A stretch of 64,000 nucleotides of DNA from Closterium sp. NIES-65 (GCA_948144175.1 CANXME010002654.1:992001-1056000), one strand, 5' to 3'; counted from the first letter of the stretch, positions 32,001-44,608 are shown. The notes: generated from the letters alone by a model not told the origin. Translations and numbers: made by a program.

Positions 32001-35000
32001 TTAAGAGGAGAGCAAGTGAGGCAAGACAGACACAAGACCCAGCTGGGTACAGCAGCGCTGATGATCACAAGGCGGAAGTGCCTTGGTGAAGACATCAGCA
32101 GTGTTGGCCTCAGAGGCCACGTACGCAAGCCGCAACTGACCACGCTGCTGTAGCTCACGAGCAAGGAAGTAGCGGAGAGCAATGTGCTTTGTTCTGTGCT
32201 CCAGTCTCTGCTCCCGACACAAGGCCAGCATGGCCTTGTTGTCGACGTACAGGACTGGAGGAGAACGAGGCGGCTCTCCAAGGTCGGTCAGCAGGTAGGT
32301 GAGCCAGCGAAGCTCCTGAGCAGCCATGGCCCCTGCGTAGATCTCAGCCTCACAACTGGAGCCGAGAACAGAAGACGAGCGAGTAGCCCGCCACGAAACA
32401 AAGCCGGAACCAAGGCTGAAGGAGTAACCCTGTGACGACCGCTGCGTAGCCTGGTCGTCAGCCCAAGAAGCGTCTGCGTGTCCAGTGAGGACCACTGGAC
32501 TCCGCCCTCCAAGCACTAGCCCCATGCCCGACGTACTGCACAAGTAGCGCAACACCCTCTTCGCTGCAGCCATGTGCTCTGGTCGGTGTCTCCCAGGAGC
32601 AACATAGCGTGCAAGAATGCTAAGAGGGTATGCAAGGTCAGGTCGTGTGCAGGTCATCAGGTACATGAGACAGCCAACAAGCTCTGGGTACGGGCCACTC
32701 GAGTCTACGGACTCATCCGAAGGCAGAGCTGAGAGCGAGTGGCTAGTAGACAGAGGAGTGGCCTGAGGCGAGGAGTACGTGAAGCCGAAGCGCTGAAGGA
32801 CCTGCTGCACCATGTGTGACTGAGTCAGGGTAATGGTGCGGCGTGCTCTGTCCCGGGTGATCTGCAAGCCAAGATAGCTGCGCAGTTCACCCAGGTCAGT
32901 ACACGTGTGTCTCTTTTGCAGCTCGGACTTCACGTAGGCGAGTCCAGTAGTGTCGGCTGTGGCAAAGACCAAGTCGTCGACGTACACGAGGATGTAGAAC
33001 GGCGGCAGAGAGGTGTCGGTGCGCAGAAACAGCGACGGGTCGGCAGTAGAAGGAGCGAACCCAAGAGCCGCAAGCGTAGTCCTCAGTGTGTCATGCCACT
33101 CACGTGGCGCCTGGCGGAGACCGTAGACTGGACGCCGGAGACTCCACTGGGTACCAGGAGGGAAAGACCCAGTGAAGCCAGGTGGGCGGCGCAGCCAGAT
33201 CTCCTCGTGCAGACTGCCCTGCAAGAAAGCTGTGCTGAAGTCGAGAGAGTGCAGCTCGTAGTCCCGTTGAGCAGCAACGTGCAGCAGTACCCGAAGAGTG
33301 GTCATCTTTGGGGTGGGGGAGAAGGTCTGAAAGTAGTCAACTCCCTGCCGCTGACTGAAGCCACGAGCCACGTAACGCGCCTTGAAGACAGGCGGAGTAC
33401 CCGGCGGCCGCTTCACCCTGAAGATCCACATGCCACTGACGATGTTCGCCCCAGGAGGGGGGACAGCGTCAACGTAGGTGCCTGTGGACTTCCAGGAAGC
33501 CATCTCTGCATCCATAGCTGCCTGCCACTGAGAGGAGTAGGGACCCTCTATCGCCTCCGCGTAAGAGCGCGGAGTCGGGATGTCAAGTGCATCCGGGTCT
33601 CCCTCACGGGTAAGTAGTACGGACACGAGATGAGGTGAAGCAGCGGCCAAGCACTGGAACTCCTCCTGCCTGTCCTCAAGGACGTCCGTGCCAAGGGCAC
33701 ACGCACCCCTGACGGACGGAGGACAGACAGACTCAGACTCAGCGACAAGACTCGCAGCGTAGTCTAGGCGACAGTGAGCAGCAAAGTCGACGAGCTCAGC
33801 AACTAGGGCAGACGCAGCAGAAGACTCGAAAGAAGGGTCAGTGACGGCAGTAGCAAGGAGACGCGTGACAGTAGGACTGGCAGCACGAAGAGAGTCCGAC
33901 GCAGGGTCGGCGAGAGCAGGAAGAGAGGACGCAGGAGGAGAAGGCAAAGGGGCACGCAGAGGAGCAGTAGACGGACGTAGAGACATCCGGTGCGTGCCAG
34001 GGGCAGGAGGAGGACGCTGGCGCGAACTACGAGCACTAGCGCTAGCAGGACGGACAGGCGACGCAGGACGAGACGCAGACTCACGACGCTCAGTAAGACC
34101 GCCAGTAGGACCAGTGTAAGGAGAAGGAGCAGGTAGTGGGGAGGTCGGCTGCAACTGTAACTGTGACGGGACAGGCTGTGAACACGCTAAGGGAGGAGGA
34201 CCAGGAGGAGGCGAGAGACCAAGAACCTGCTGAAGGAGCTGAACGAAGTACGGCTGAGGGCGCGCGGCGACTGCAGACACACCAGGGACAGCACCTGTAC
34301 CCCCAGCGGCAGTACCAGAACCAGCAGCAACTCCAACGCCCAGGTCCCCAGTACTAGCCTTAGCACCAACGCCCGAGTCCTCAGCACCAGCAGTGGCTCC
34401 AACACCAGGGTCCACAGCACTTGCCGCAGCTCCAACGCCCGGGTCCTCAGCACCAGTAGCACCTCCAACTCCCGGGTCTGCAGCACCAGCAGCAGCTCCA
34501 ACGCCAGGGTCCGCAGCACCAGCAGCAGCTCCAACGCCCGGGTCCGTAGCACCAGGGGCAGCCGGGTCCGTGAGACGAGGCGCTCCACTCCGAAGTGTGC
34601 AACGGCGCTCGTACCACTCACGGATCCGCTCACGAGAGGGGAGCTCCCGACTAGGAGGAGAAGTACCAGCACCAGTCCCTGTAGTACGCCTGGTCCCAGA
34701 GGTAACACTCCGGAGGCTGCAGTACTGTAAGTACCACTCACGCAACTGCTCCGAGGAGAGGTCTCGTCCAGGTGTAGCACCTTCAGGCCCAGCACCGCCA
34801 GAGTCAGAACCCCCAGACCCAGCACCCCCAGGCTCAGCACCCCCAGTCACCGCACCCCGAGGCTCAGCACCCCAAGAGTCCGCACCTCCAGGCTAAGCAC
34901 CCCCAGAGTCAGCACCCCCAGGCTCAGCACCCCCAGAGTCCGCACCCCCAGGCTCAGCACCCCCAGAGTCAGCACCCCCAGGCTCAGCACCCCCAAAGTC

Positions 35001-38000
35001 AGCACCCCCAAGCTCAGCACCCCCAGTCTCCGCACCCCCAGGCTCAGCACCCCCAGCAGGACGAGAGTCGACAGCAACCTCAACAGGCTCGTCCGGGTCT
35101 ACCTGAGACACACCTGAGGGAGCGGCACCCTGAGGGGGGAGGGGGTCTACGACAGCAGCACCTGGCGCGAGGAAGAGAGGCGGGGGTGGGAGCGGGGCGG
35201 TGCGGTAGGGGAAGAGGCGGTAGTAGGGGACAGACTCGTCAAAAGTGACGTCCTGAGAGGGCAAGACCCGGCGCGAGGTGGCGTGGTAAAACTGCCAACC
35301 AGGCGCGTTCGGAACAAAGCCGAGGAAGACGCAGGGAACAGCACGAGAGGAGAGCTTGTCCGCAGACGAATCGCGGACAAAGGCTCGAGATCCCCAGACC
35401 CGGAAACGCGACATATCGCCAACCTCCCCCGTCCACAGCAGTGTGGGCGAGGTCTCCGGCAAGGAGACACGGGGCCAGAGGTTGAGCTGATGCGCAGCGT
35501 ACCGGACCGCAAACGGCCACAGAAAGTGGGGGGCACCCGCATGGATCAAGGAGGTACGAGCGACCTCCATGACCAGGCCAATGCGGCGCTCCGCAACTCC
35601 ATTCTTCTGTGGAGAGGCCGGAAGCGTGAACGACTGCTCAATGCCGTGCTCAGCACAGTAGGCTGCCAAGAGGTCGGAGGAGAACTCACCACCTCTGTCA
35701 GAGGGCAAGCGCAGGACAGGAAAGTCCGAGCGGAATAGCTCGCTGAGCTGGAGACGAGCTCTGCGGATCCAAGGGATCAAAACATCAGGGACCTCACCCT
35801 TGGTGCGCAAGGGGAAGACCGTGGTGTAGCGCGAGTAGTCGTCAACAACGATCAAGAAGTACCTCTCCTGACCCTGACCACGGACGCGGGCTGGGCCCCA
35901 CACGTCCATGTGGAGCGTCTGCAAAGGAGCAGTCGTCGGGGGAAACGAGGAGGAGTGAGGAGCGGCGCGCTGCCGCCCCTCGACACAGGGAAGACAGGGA
36001 GGAGCAGGCAAGGGTGGGAGGGGAGGGAGGACCCTGGGAAGACCAGAGACAAGGTACCGGGAGTGCATGGCACGAAGGCGCTGCACAGACGGGTGGCCCA
36101 GTCGGTGGTGCCAGAGGACAGTCTCGTGCGCTAGAGAGCGACACGAGCAGGGGGCGGGCAGCTGACCTGACGCGGACGCAGACGCAGACGCAGCGACCTG
36201 AGGGGGGGCAGTAGTCAGTGTGTACAGGTCCGACCCCGGCTGCCGTGTGAAGGTAGCCAAGTGGCGGCCTGTACGGGCACACGTGCAGTGTGTGACACGC
36301 TCGTAGGCAGGGGTGAACTGGTGAACACCCGCGTCCTGTAGTGCACAACCTGCCACCAAGTTCGTAGAGAACGAGGGGAGGTGGAGACCTGACAGTGTGC
36401 CCGACGGGACCGCATGACAGGGAAGGACAGTGGAGGAGGTCGCAAGGACCGGACCTCCAGAGGGGTCAGCGAGGGAGACAGCAACTGGCCGAGCAAGGGG
36501 CTCAAGGGCAGTGCGGTCACGAAAGAAACAGCGAGAGGCACCTGAATCCAGTGTGAAGGTGTGCAGTGCTGCAGTCGACACAGTACTAAGGGGGGCAGAC
36601 GTACACGCACCTAGAGCAGCAGCCTCACCAGCACCTGGGGTAGCGGACACGCGAGTACCTGGAGCGGCAGACGCACTAGTCCTAATGCCCGGGTCGGGCG
36701 GGACACTCAGGTACTCAGCACCCTCTCCACTAGTTGACATCACATACATGGCAGTGAGAATAGCATCAAAGTCTAGAGCATAAATATCAATCCCCTTCTT
36801 CAGGAGATCAACCCAGCGGGGCAGCTCAGTGGCCTGAGGGAACTGAACACGCCAAGCGTCGTTCAGACGAGCGAAGCAACGCTGTGTGGCGTGCGGTCCC
36901 CCACACGGCTGGCCAGTGCGGTCACCAGTGCGAATGACGTACGTGCAGCTAAGGCCACCCCCCCCCCCCGTGCTGAGAGTACCACTCACGGACCTCCTGG
37001 GGCGACGGAGTGTGCTGCTGGCCCTGGCCACCGCCAGTGCCTCCACGACCACCACCGCCGCTACCACCTCCTCGACCACCCCAACCCCGGCCGCTGCCTC
37101 GTCCACTGCCACCCCCACCACCTCCTCCGCCCCGGCCACCTCCCCCGCCGCTGCCGCCACCCCCCCCACTGCTTCCACCTCCCCCAATCGCGCCACCCCT
37201 CCCGCCACCACCACCTCCCCCACCACCGCCACCCCCGCTGTCACCACCACCGCCCTTGCCCCCCTTGCCCTTGCCGCTGCGGCGCCCACTCGAAGCAGAC
37301 GCAGTCCCGACCTTCTCAGCACCAAGGAGGTCGACAGCAGCAGCAGAGGCGACAGAGGGAAGAAGGGGGGAGGGAGAACACCCCTCAAAGAACGGGGTAC
37401 GGGGGTCACCGCGAGAGGCACCTACAGCGACTATGCTAGCCTCAGCTGCAAGCAGATCCTTCTCGAGGAGGGCAATGGTGAGCTCGGTGGGGCAGCGAGC
37501 TAGGAAGTGGTCCCTGACTGAGCGCAGAGTGTCAGGGAGGCGCGTGACTAGGTGGTAGAGAGTGAGCCAGAGCGGGGGTGGGTTCTTGGCAAGGAACTCA
37601 TCAGGCATAGCGGCGCGGAAGCGAGCCTCACTAGTGCGGAGGTGGGTAATGAGATCAGCGACAGTGTGGAAGGAAGCTAAGTTGGGGAACAGGTAGGGAA
37701 GAGAGAGACGGCCTAGAGCGGCAGAGGCCGGTGAGGAGTAGCGGGCAACGACAGCAGTGTACAGTGCCTGTGCAGTCTTGTGCTGCCCAAAGTGCTCGCG
37801 CTCATCTATCGGCAGAGAGTTGCGAATAGCGAAGCGAGTATGGGCGTCACGCGTCTGCCACTGTGAGCGGGCAGTGCTGTCAACAGTAGCAGCAGGAGCA
37901 GTAGTGTGGCCTAAGGCATGATCGTACAGCGAGATGTCTTCCTTGGCAGTGAGCTGTAGGAAGAGGTGTAGGTCATCAAGCCAGGTGTCGAACTTCACTG

Positions 38001-38043
38001 GGCGGCCCTCAGCATCGAAGGCTAGCACAGGAGGGCTAGCCAT
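32001..38043 (-). pseudogene. Copia C gag-pol polyprotein, two lesions
   Basis: About 2010 codons from the ATG at 38043 to the TAA at 32001-32003. The gag capsid domain is followed by a Gly-rich hinge and an atypical zinc motif C-x13-C-x3-H-x4-C (about 36953-36880). Then come protease DSGAS (about 36540), integrase with HHRLGHPSVQRL and CLPC (about 36110-35990), HMDVWGP, DRGGEF and NGVAERR (35910-35590), a repeat linker, RT with LDFSTAFLQG, QAPREWH and YVDD (about 32975-32990), and RNase H. Lesions: a 12-C run (36959-36970) puts gag and the zinc motif in different frames, and GAG became TAG at 34893-34895 in the linker. Either could be an assembly or allele issue; otherwise it looks capable of activity. 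Confidence 0.92.
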
Positions 38044-38084
38044 GGTAGCAGCAGTAGGAAAAGCAGTAGGAGCAGTAGGGTAGG

Positions 38085-38760
38085 TAGGGCGGCGCGGCTC
38101 GGTACAGGTAGGGCGGCGCGGCTCGGTATAGGTAGGGCAGCGCGGCTCGGGTCGGGCGGCGCGGCTCGGTTCGGGCGGCTCGGGTCGGGCGGCGCGGCTC
38201 GGTTCGGGCGGCTCGGTTCGGGCGGCTCGGGTTGGTTAGGGCTGGCGGCTCGGGTCGGGCGGCTCGGTTCCGTTAGGGCTGGGCGGCTCTGGTCGGCTCG
38301 GGGCCGCTAAGGGAGAGCGCGGGGAGCGGGTGGGGCCGTGAGGGACGAGCGCGGGGCCGACGTGGGTGCTAAGGGCGAGCGCGGGGCCTATCGGGGCCGT
38401 GAGGGATGAGCGCGGGGCCGATCGGGGCCGTAAGGGACGAGCGCGGGGCCGACGTGGGCCTCTAAGGGCGAGCGCGGGGCCTATCGGGGCCGTGAGGGAC
38501 GAGCGCGGGGCCGATCGGGGCCGGAAGGGACGAGCGCGGGGCCAACGCGGGCCTCTAGGGGTAAGCGCGGGGCCGATTCGGGGCCGTTAAGGACGAGCGC
38601 GGGGCCGACGCGGGCCTCTAGGGGTAAGCGCGGGGCCGATTCGGGGCCTCTAAAAGCGAGCGCGGGGCCGACTGAGGCCTCTAGGTGCGAGAGCGTGGGG
38701 CCGACGGGGCCTCTAGGGGCGTGAAAGCCGAGGCGCCCTAGGGCGCAGGTAAGTAGGTAG
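38085..38760 (-). repeat. Copia C leader minisatellites
   Basis: Two arrays between primer site and gag: GGGCGGCGCGGCTCGG-like units (38088-38305) and GCGCGGGGCCGA...GGGACGA units of roughly 30-60 bases (38325-38715). They contain no conserved frame. Comparable GC-rich arrays, with different units, occupy the same place in Copia D and in both TRIMs. Confidence 0.85.
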
Positions 38761-38814
38761 GTAGTGGTGGGCCCTAAAAAAAAATCGGTCCTAGGAAGGA
38801 CCTGCTCTATACCA

Positions 38815-38941
38815 TGTTGAACAAGAATGAATTGAACTAGCAGTGAAATGAGTACAAGTATGAAAAACTAGGAATGTGTACCCCCTATAGGCTAACCCAC
38901 TGTAGCCTAAACAACTACAACAACATATATAATGTTTGACA
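38815..38941 (-). repeat. Copia C 5' LTR
   Basis: Identical to the 3' LTR. The minus-strand sequence reads TGTCAAACATT...TTGTTCAACA and is followed by the primer site at 38814 and below. Confidence 0.93.
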
Positions 38942-41110
38942 CGACATACCGAAGCAGGCCTAAGGGGTGTACCTCACGAGGTGCGTTTAGTACGGTTTCT
39001 AATTTAGGTAACGTTTGTTTACTGTCTTTCAAAACTAGCGTCTCGGTTCTTCGTAACCATTGCAGATACGGTTTCCAACAGATGGTGCACTGCCTGAGCA
39101 CTTGGTTGACTCAGACGCAGATGGAGCACATCGCCTCGTCGCCCTTCCTCGACTTGAGCACAGACGAGATTACCGACCGGACCCGCGGGAAGCACATGAT
39201 TGTGTACATCACGTTCTTGCGCAATCGTCGAGTCGTTACTGAGTATCTCACCCTTCATACTGTCGAGCGGTGTGATGCAGCTTCTCTCTTGTCGGTGCTC
39301 CTCAACCACCTGCACACCGCCAACATTGACATCAACCGAGTGGTGGGCATCAGCACGGACGGTGCGTCTGTAATGATTGGATGCGACAACGGCCTCGTCA
39401 CAAGGCTGCGGGAGCATGTGCCGCATCTCGTGTGAACACACTGCATCGCCCACAGGTGATATAATCTTTTACCGCACCTTCATCTAGCTTTATGTACCGC
39501 GCCTCACGAAGACCCCGACGGATACTAATCATTGGCTACTTGGAATTACAGGGAGGCATTAGTGGTGAAGGACGCGGCCACGGCTAATCCCGACCTCGCG
39601 ATGGTGGACACCGTGGTGCGCACTCTTGCTGAACGCCTTGGCTCCTCATGCCACTGGAGCCAGCGCTTCAAGTACCTTCAGCGCGTCATATACAACACAA
39701 ACCTCGAGGTCCAGGGCATACACAGCGTGCGCTGGCTCTCCCGGGGCGACGCCGTGAAGCGTCTGTGCAAGGTGCTGGGCGCGGCGATTGTGTTCTTCCA
39801 CGAGAAGGAGCACGACTTGTACAAGACGGTGACATCGTACAAGTTTCAGTTATGCCTCTTCTTCCTCGCTGACATCCTCGGCGACCTGAATGATCTCAAC
39901 CGTTCGTTTCAGAAGCGGCTGGTGAGTTAGCGTTGTGTGGGTGGCTATGTTTGTTGTTACATCGTGTCCTAATTCACTAGTTGTTGTGGACAGGTCGACG
40001 TTACTGAGGTGTCAAAGACCGTGGAGTCCATCACTGGCGACCTCGAGCACAGGTACCTGGACAAGAAGGCGGACTTCGGTGGTTCCGGCAATGGATGGCT
40101 ACCGAAATTCCTAGCGCTGTATGGCAAGAAGTCGGGTCAGACGGTCCGAGTGCGTGGCGCGGATTCGGAGGGCCGCCCTGTGAACCACTCGTACATCCTG
40201 CAGAAGAGGAAACTCAAGGACCATAAGTACAAGAGCAGCTACAAGGCGTGCGTGAAGCTGTGTCGCAAGTGCCAGGACTGGCTGACTTGCTGCGCCGCTC
40301 TGTTCAAGAAGCTGCCGGGGTTTGATCACAAGAAAGCGTCGCAGGAGCTGGCAACCTGGTACCCAATCATGGAGTCTCACCACGAAGAGGAGTCATTCGC
40401 GCAAGGACTGGCGAACTTCATGGGGAGCGGCGACGCCAAGAGGTAAGTCGACCTAGTCTGCGTGTGCCACATGCATGTCTCAAATCTAACGCTTCGAGAA
40501 AACTGATGCTCCTTGTTTTGTGCAGGTGCTGGCCCAACCTGTTGCTGATGTGGCAGGCGTTGGTAGTCCTGCCACTCTCCACTGTGGAGTGCGAGCGGGG
40601 GTTCTCGCGTCAGAACGTGATCAAGTCGTGGATCCGTGGGTCTCTCTGCAATGCGCGGCTTGCGGAGCTGATGCAGATCTCGCTGCTGCAGTACGAGATG
40701 GACTGGCCTGGGGTGCTCGACACCTGGAAGAGCCTCAAGAAGAGGCGCCCTGCGCAGAGCGTTCTGTTCCCATCTGACAATCGGAAGCGAAATGAGAAGG
40801 AATCGAAGGAGGAAGAGGAGAAACCCAAGGAGCCCGCGGGCGAGGAGGAGCTCGCGGAGTCAGACGATGATCGTGACGACAACCTCGAGATGGATCAGGA
40901 GATTGAGCAGTCACCGCCCCGAGATTACTCAGAGGAAGATGTTAACCCGTTCCTCTCGGATGGCAAGGAGGGGGAGGAGATGTATGACATAGATCAGCCG
41001 ACAGAGTAGGATTCTTGGTGCTTTCTTGTGTGAACCCTAAACCCGGCCGGGCATTGTTGACAGTGCATGTGTAATAAATAAAAAATGGTAGAAACAGCAC
41101 TCTGATCATA

Positions 41111-41598
41111 CCGTCATCGCCCGGATATAAGACAATGTTGAATAGTAGACAGGGGTTGTCTACTATACGGGTGTCTCATATAAACAAGCTAGCCTTTTTA
41201 TACGACACCTATTTGTGTGTACGAGATAAGACATATGTGTCTTATAATCGAAACTGCAATGTATTATAGTGAGAATTGAAATACCGCGTACATATTTACC
41301 CTTGCGACACGCGAATTCTGCCACGTGCTGACTCACGTACTACCAAATTTGCCTCTGCAAGTATTCGGGATGACGTGGCGTCCCGAACAATGGTTGCCTA
41401 AGTGGCACCTTCGCAACATCCACACTCTTAATGAGAAACTCTTTTCAAGATGCGTGAAAAAAATTCTAAGTAGTTTAAAAAAGTTTCCATTTATAAGACT
41501 TATAAGACACCCAAAACCTCCCCAAATACAAGATAACCCAAGCATTTTTTTTAGTGTATGAGATAAGACATATATGTCTTATATCCGGGCGATGACGG
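41111..41598. mobile_element. MITE with 24-bp perfect inverted ends and TA duplication
   Basis: 488 bases bounded by CCGTCATCGCCCGGATATAA... and its exact inverse (24 bases each; 41111-41134 and 41575-41598), with TA on both sides (41109-41110 and 41599-41600). An internal palindrome around 41225-41250 repeats the GATAAGACATATGTGTCTTAT theme of the end. No coding frame. TA duplication suggests Tc1/mariner mobilisation. It lies between the convergent 3' ends of the hAT gene and gene X. Confidence 0.88.
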
Positions 41599-42928
41599 TA
41601 GTTCGCCAACCCTGTGACCACAGGGAAAGGGTTTTCTGGAGACTGAGCCATCAGAGTGGCCAAAATCTGGCCGAAGTGCCAAATTTATCACCATCAGTGT
41701 ACCCAAATTTGAAACGTCAGCCCTGCGTGCGAGTGACATCACTGCTCTTGATCCAGCGCTGTACCACTCGTGCCTGCCTGGCAAGAGGACCAGGATCCCC
41801 CAACCGATCCAACTGAGCCTTCGTGGCGCCGGGATGGTGGAACCTGAACCTCACCTGCACGAAGAAGAAAAGCAAATGAAGGCTCTTGTTAAATTGCACC
41901 ATGTGAAGGCAAATGAAGTGTTCATGTTAAACTTACCGCTGCAAGGATGACAAGCAACTGAATAGGAAATAAACCAATTGGCAAGGCGCCACTCGAATCC
42001 CACATGGAAGTGCACTTAACGAAGGCAGGGCTGGAAAAAGGACTGCCTCTCCTGTTGACGTGCCAGGGAATCCCCAAGAACTCTGCAACGAACCAAAAGA
42101 TACGCTAGAACCTGCCACGATAATCCCGAAACCCAATTAATGCAAACGGTAAAAAAAGCTCACTGACTTACTGTCAGCAAAACGCTCAACGTAGTCTGCA
42201 CATTTTGCGAGTAAGTCCCCAGGCACCTTCAGGGTTAGCTCTCCCTTGAAGTTCCGCTTCCTCTTCAAAAAGCGCATGGTTCCAGACTCATAGCATATTG
42301 GCAATAGAATCGGTAGATTTTACCAATCCGGTCGTTGAAGCGCACACACGCGTGCTTCAAAATGCCATTGACATTCAGCAAGGCAGCGAGCTTTAAGTCA
42401 TGAGGGGAGTCAGCGATGTAACCAGCTTTCCATGCACAAAACATGATTGACGATGAGCAAGTAAAGAAACATGAAAAACGAACGCGACAGTTTCTGACCG
42501 TCACTTACTGATTAAAGCTGCGAGCATCGCATCTGGATCGGGTGACAGGTTGAGCGTATCCGGCTTGAAAAGGAAGTCGTCGCACAACTCCTTGATGTGG
42601 ACCTGAAAAAAAAAAACAATCACATGGCATTAGTGACTGTTCGTAGACAGCGTAGACAGCAAAATACAGTGCAATACTCACCCGCCAATTCACTTTGGCG
42701 AGCTGATCATCAGCAATTTTTTCCGCCAGATGCTTCAAAAGCTCCAGTGCATCCTTCAGATCCGCTTCCCTCTTTTGAAGTTCCTTACAAAGCTCCACGT
42801 TATGCTTTTCCTGGTCGTCAGCCTTCAGTTGAAGCTCGTCATACACCTCCAGATGTTGCCGTCCCTCATCGCGAAAACGCGTAGCCTTGGTGGTATAAGC
42901 CTCCCCTATCGCCCGGGTCATTGCCAAC

Positions 42929-43104
42929 TGTGAGAATAGTGAGCAGAGTGAGGAGCCATAGCTAGGGTTTAGCTAGCTAGGAAAGAGAGAAATGAAGAAA
43001 GGAGGGGTTTCACTAGCAGCAGTTGGGATACATATAGCAAACCCTAACAGGGTTGTACTCGCTATAGAGCACCCCACTACAGGCTAGATAATAACATTCT
43101 GACA
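42929..43104 (-). repeat. TRIM1 3' LTR
   Basis: 176 bases with TG...CA ends; matches 44235-44410 with a few differences (for example TCTGACA against TCAGACA at the end). It contains the lineage core AGTGGGGTGCTC and GAGTACAACCC on the minus strand. Confidence 0.92.
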
Positions 43105-44234
43105 CACCCCCATAGCCAAAGTGGGGTGTAATCAACAAAGCACACAGTCATAGAGCAGGTTCACAATGGCAAGCAAAGCTAGAGGCTATCACAGAGGGCA
43201 AGTGAGGAGGAGGAGAGTACTGTAGACGGAGAGAAGATGGGAGGCAACGACTGAAGCTGCAGAGGCACGGGCACAGAAGCGGCTGACTCAGTGGCTACCG
43301 AAGCAAGGGCGACGGACTACTGGAGTGACTGGCTCCGCAGCTAAGACGAGCGGCAGGAGCAACGGACCCACTGGCGACTGGTGCAACAGGCTCACTGGCT
43401 ACCGAAGCAAGGGCGACGGACTACAGGCGCTGCATGCGATACGACAGCTACCTCCACACAACCTCCTCCAACTGACCCACACCCTTGACACACACCCCCT
43501 GCTGAACCCCTAACTCCACTCCCACGTCACCCCCCTAGCACCACTCCTTCGGCTCCCACACACCCACCCCCCTGAGCGGCAGCTGCAGCAGCGGGAGACG
43601 GAGGAGGAGGAGGAGCAGGGGACGGCGCACACAACCGGCACCCCCACAACCGTCCCCCACACACTCCCCACCCCCAAACCCTAAAGCGGGTGGCACGGGG
43701 TAGGAGCGCGGGGGACGGCGAGGAGGACGGCGCGCGGCCCCCAGGGCGCCACCACGGGGCAGCGAGGGGCTGCGCGCGGCTCCCCAAGGCGCCGCGACGT
43801 GAAGGGCGGGGGCCGCGCGTGCTCCCCAAGGCGCCACCACGGGGCAGCGAGGGGCCGCGCGCGGCTCCAGGGGTGGCGCGCGGCCCCCAGGGCGCCACCA
43901 CGGGGCAGCGAGGGGCCGCGCGCCGCTCCCCAGGGCGCCGCGACGTGAAGGGTGGGGGCCGCGCGTGCTCCCCAGGGCGCCGCGACGAGCAGGGCGGGGG
44001 CCGCGCGTGCTCCCCAAGGCGTCGCGACGAGCAGGGCGGGGGTCGCGCACGGGTCCCCAAGGTAGGAAACCGCCGCGCGCCTCGGGGCGCACGGCGGGCA
44101 GAAAACCGCCGCGCGCCTTGAGCGCACGGCGGCAGGAAGAAGGAGTCGCACGCCACGGGGCGTGCAACAGACAGAGTAGCAGCGGAAGTAGTTAGGTGGG
44201 CCCACAGGCCAGGAGCGTAGATGCTCTAATAGCA

Positions 44235-44410
44235 TGTGAGAATAGTGAGCAGAGTGAGGAGCCATAGCTAGGGTTTAGCTAGCTAGGCAAGAGAGAAATG
44301 AAGAAAGGAGGGGTTTCACTAGCAGCAGTTGGGATACATATAGCAGACCCTAACAGGGTTGTACTCGCTATAGAGCACCCCACTACAGGCTAGATAATAA
44401 CATTCAGACA
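44235..44410 (-). repeat. TRIM1 5' LTR
   Basis: 176 bases, followed on the minus strand by the primer site (44234 and below) and flanked on the right by CCAAC. Confidence 0.92.
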
Positions 44411-44608
44411 CCAACTCCATCGGATGGTATCCAGTTTTGCATGTTTGGGGCAAAAACAGACGCAACAGAACAGCAAAACTAGCAAGTATAAGAACGGATG
44501 AAGCGTATCACATAGTCAAGACATTCACTCACCCGCAGAAGCAGCATCTTGTTTGTTAGCGACGGCTGCATCGACGCTTGCAACCACCGCCGCTACAGCA
44601 GGGGAACG

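Larger units (their letters stand above)
31649..38941 (-). mobile_element. Copia C: young, nearly intact short-LTR Copia
   Basis: 7293 bases on the minus strand, flanked by CGACA (31644-31648 and 38942-38946), inserted in exon 1 of the hAT gene. The 127-base LTRs (31649-31775 and 38815-38941) are identical by eye, so it is recent. Its primer site is TGGTATAGAGCAGG (38801-38814, minus strand), a one-base-deleted version of the initiator-Met site. A GC-rich tandem-repeat leader (about 38085-38760) separates it from gag. Only one homopolymer frame change and one stop interrupt gag-pol. Confidence 0.95.
30649..41009 (+). pseudogene. hAT superfamily transposase gene, five exons, split by Copia C
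   Basis: Cut-and-paste transposase. The ATG at 30649 has a strong context (GCCATGG). Exons: 30649-31648 joined to 38947-38980, then 39066-39455, 39552-39921, 39994-40442 and 40526-41009; every intron has GT-AG ends and phases agree. Exon 1 has a low-complexity N-terminus and a TTF/BED-like zinc finger (CSPC ... HEHTTVH, about residues 226-268). Exon 2 carries the catalytic stretches (DLSTDEITD, GISTDGASVMIG). Exon 5 has the hAT dimerisation motif (LPLSTVECERGFS), then an unusual acidic tail of about 75 residues. Defects: Copia C in exon 1, TAA at 38961-38963 and TGA at 39433-39435. Terminal repeats of the parent element were not found. Confidence 0.9.
42929..44410 (-). mobile_element. TRIM1: non-autonomous short-LTR element in gene X intron
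   Basis: 1482 bases, minus orientation, with 176-base LTRs (42929-43104 and 44235-44410) and the duplication CCAAC (42924-42928 and 44411-44415). The primer site TGCTATTAGAGC (minus strand, ending at 44234) has two mismatches to the initiator-Met site. The purine tract CTATGGGGGTG lies at 43105-43115. The interior has GC-rich repeats of the GGGGCGCCGCGACG type (43700-44130) and no gag-pol. LTRs differ slightly, so it is older than TRIM2. It sits about 20 bases upstream of the predicted exon 2 acceptor of gene X and probably disturbs splicing. Confidence 0.92.

Noticed and set aside
36959-36970. Programmed frameshift between gag and pol of Copia C
   Set aside because: The shift falls in a plain 12-C run inside gag, before the zinc motif, and Copia D has no run at that place. 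A length error is simpler.
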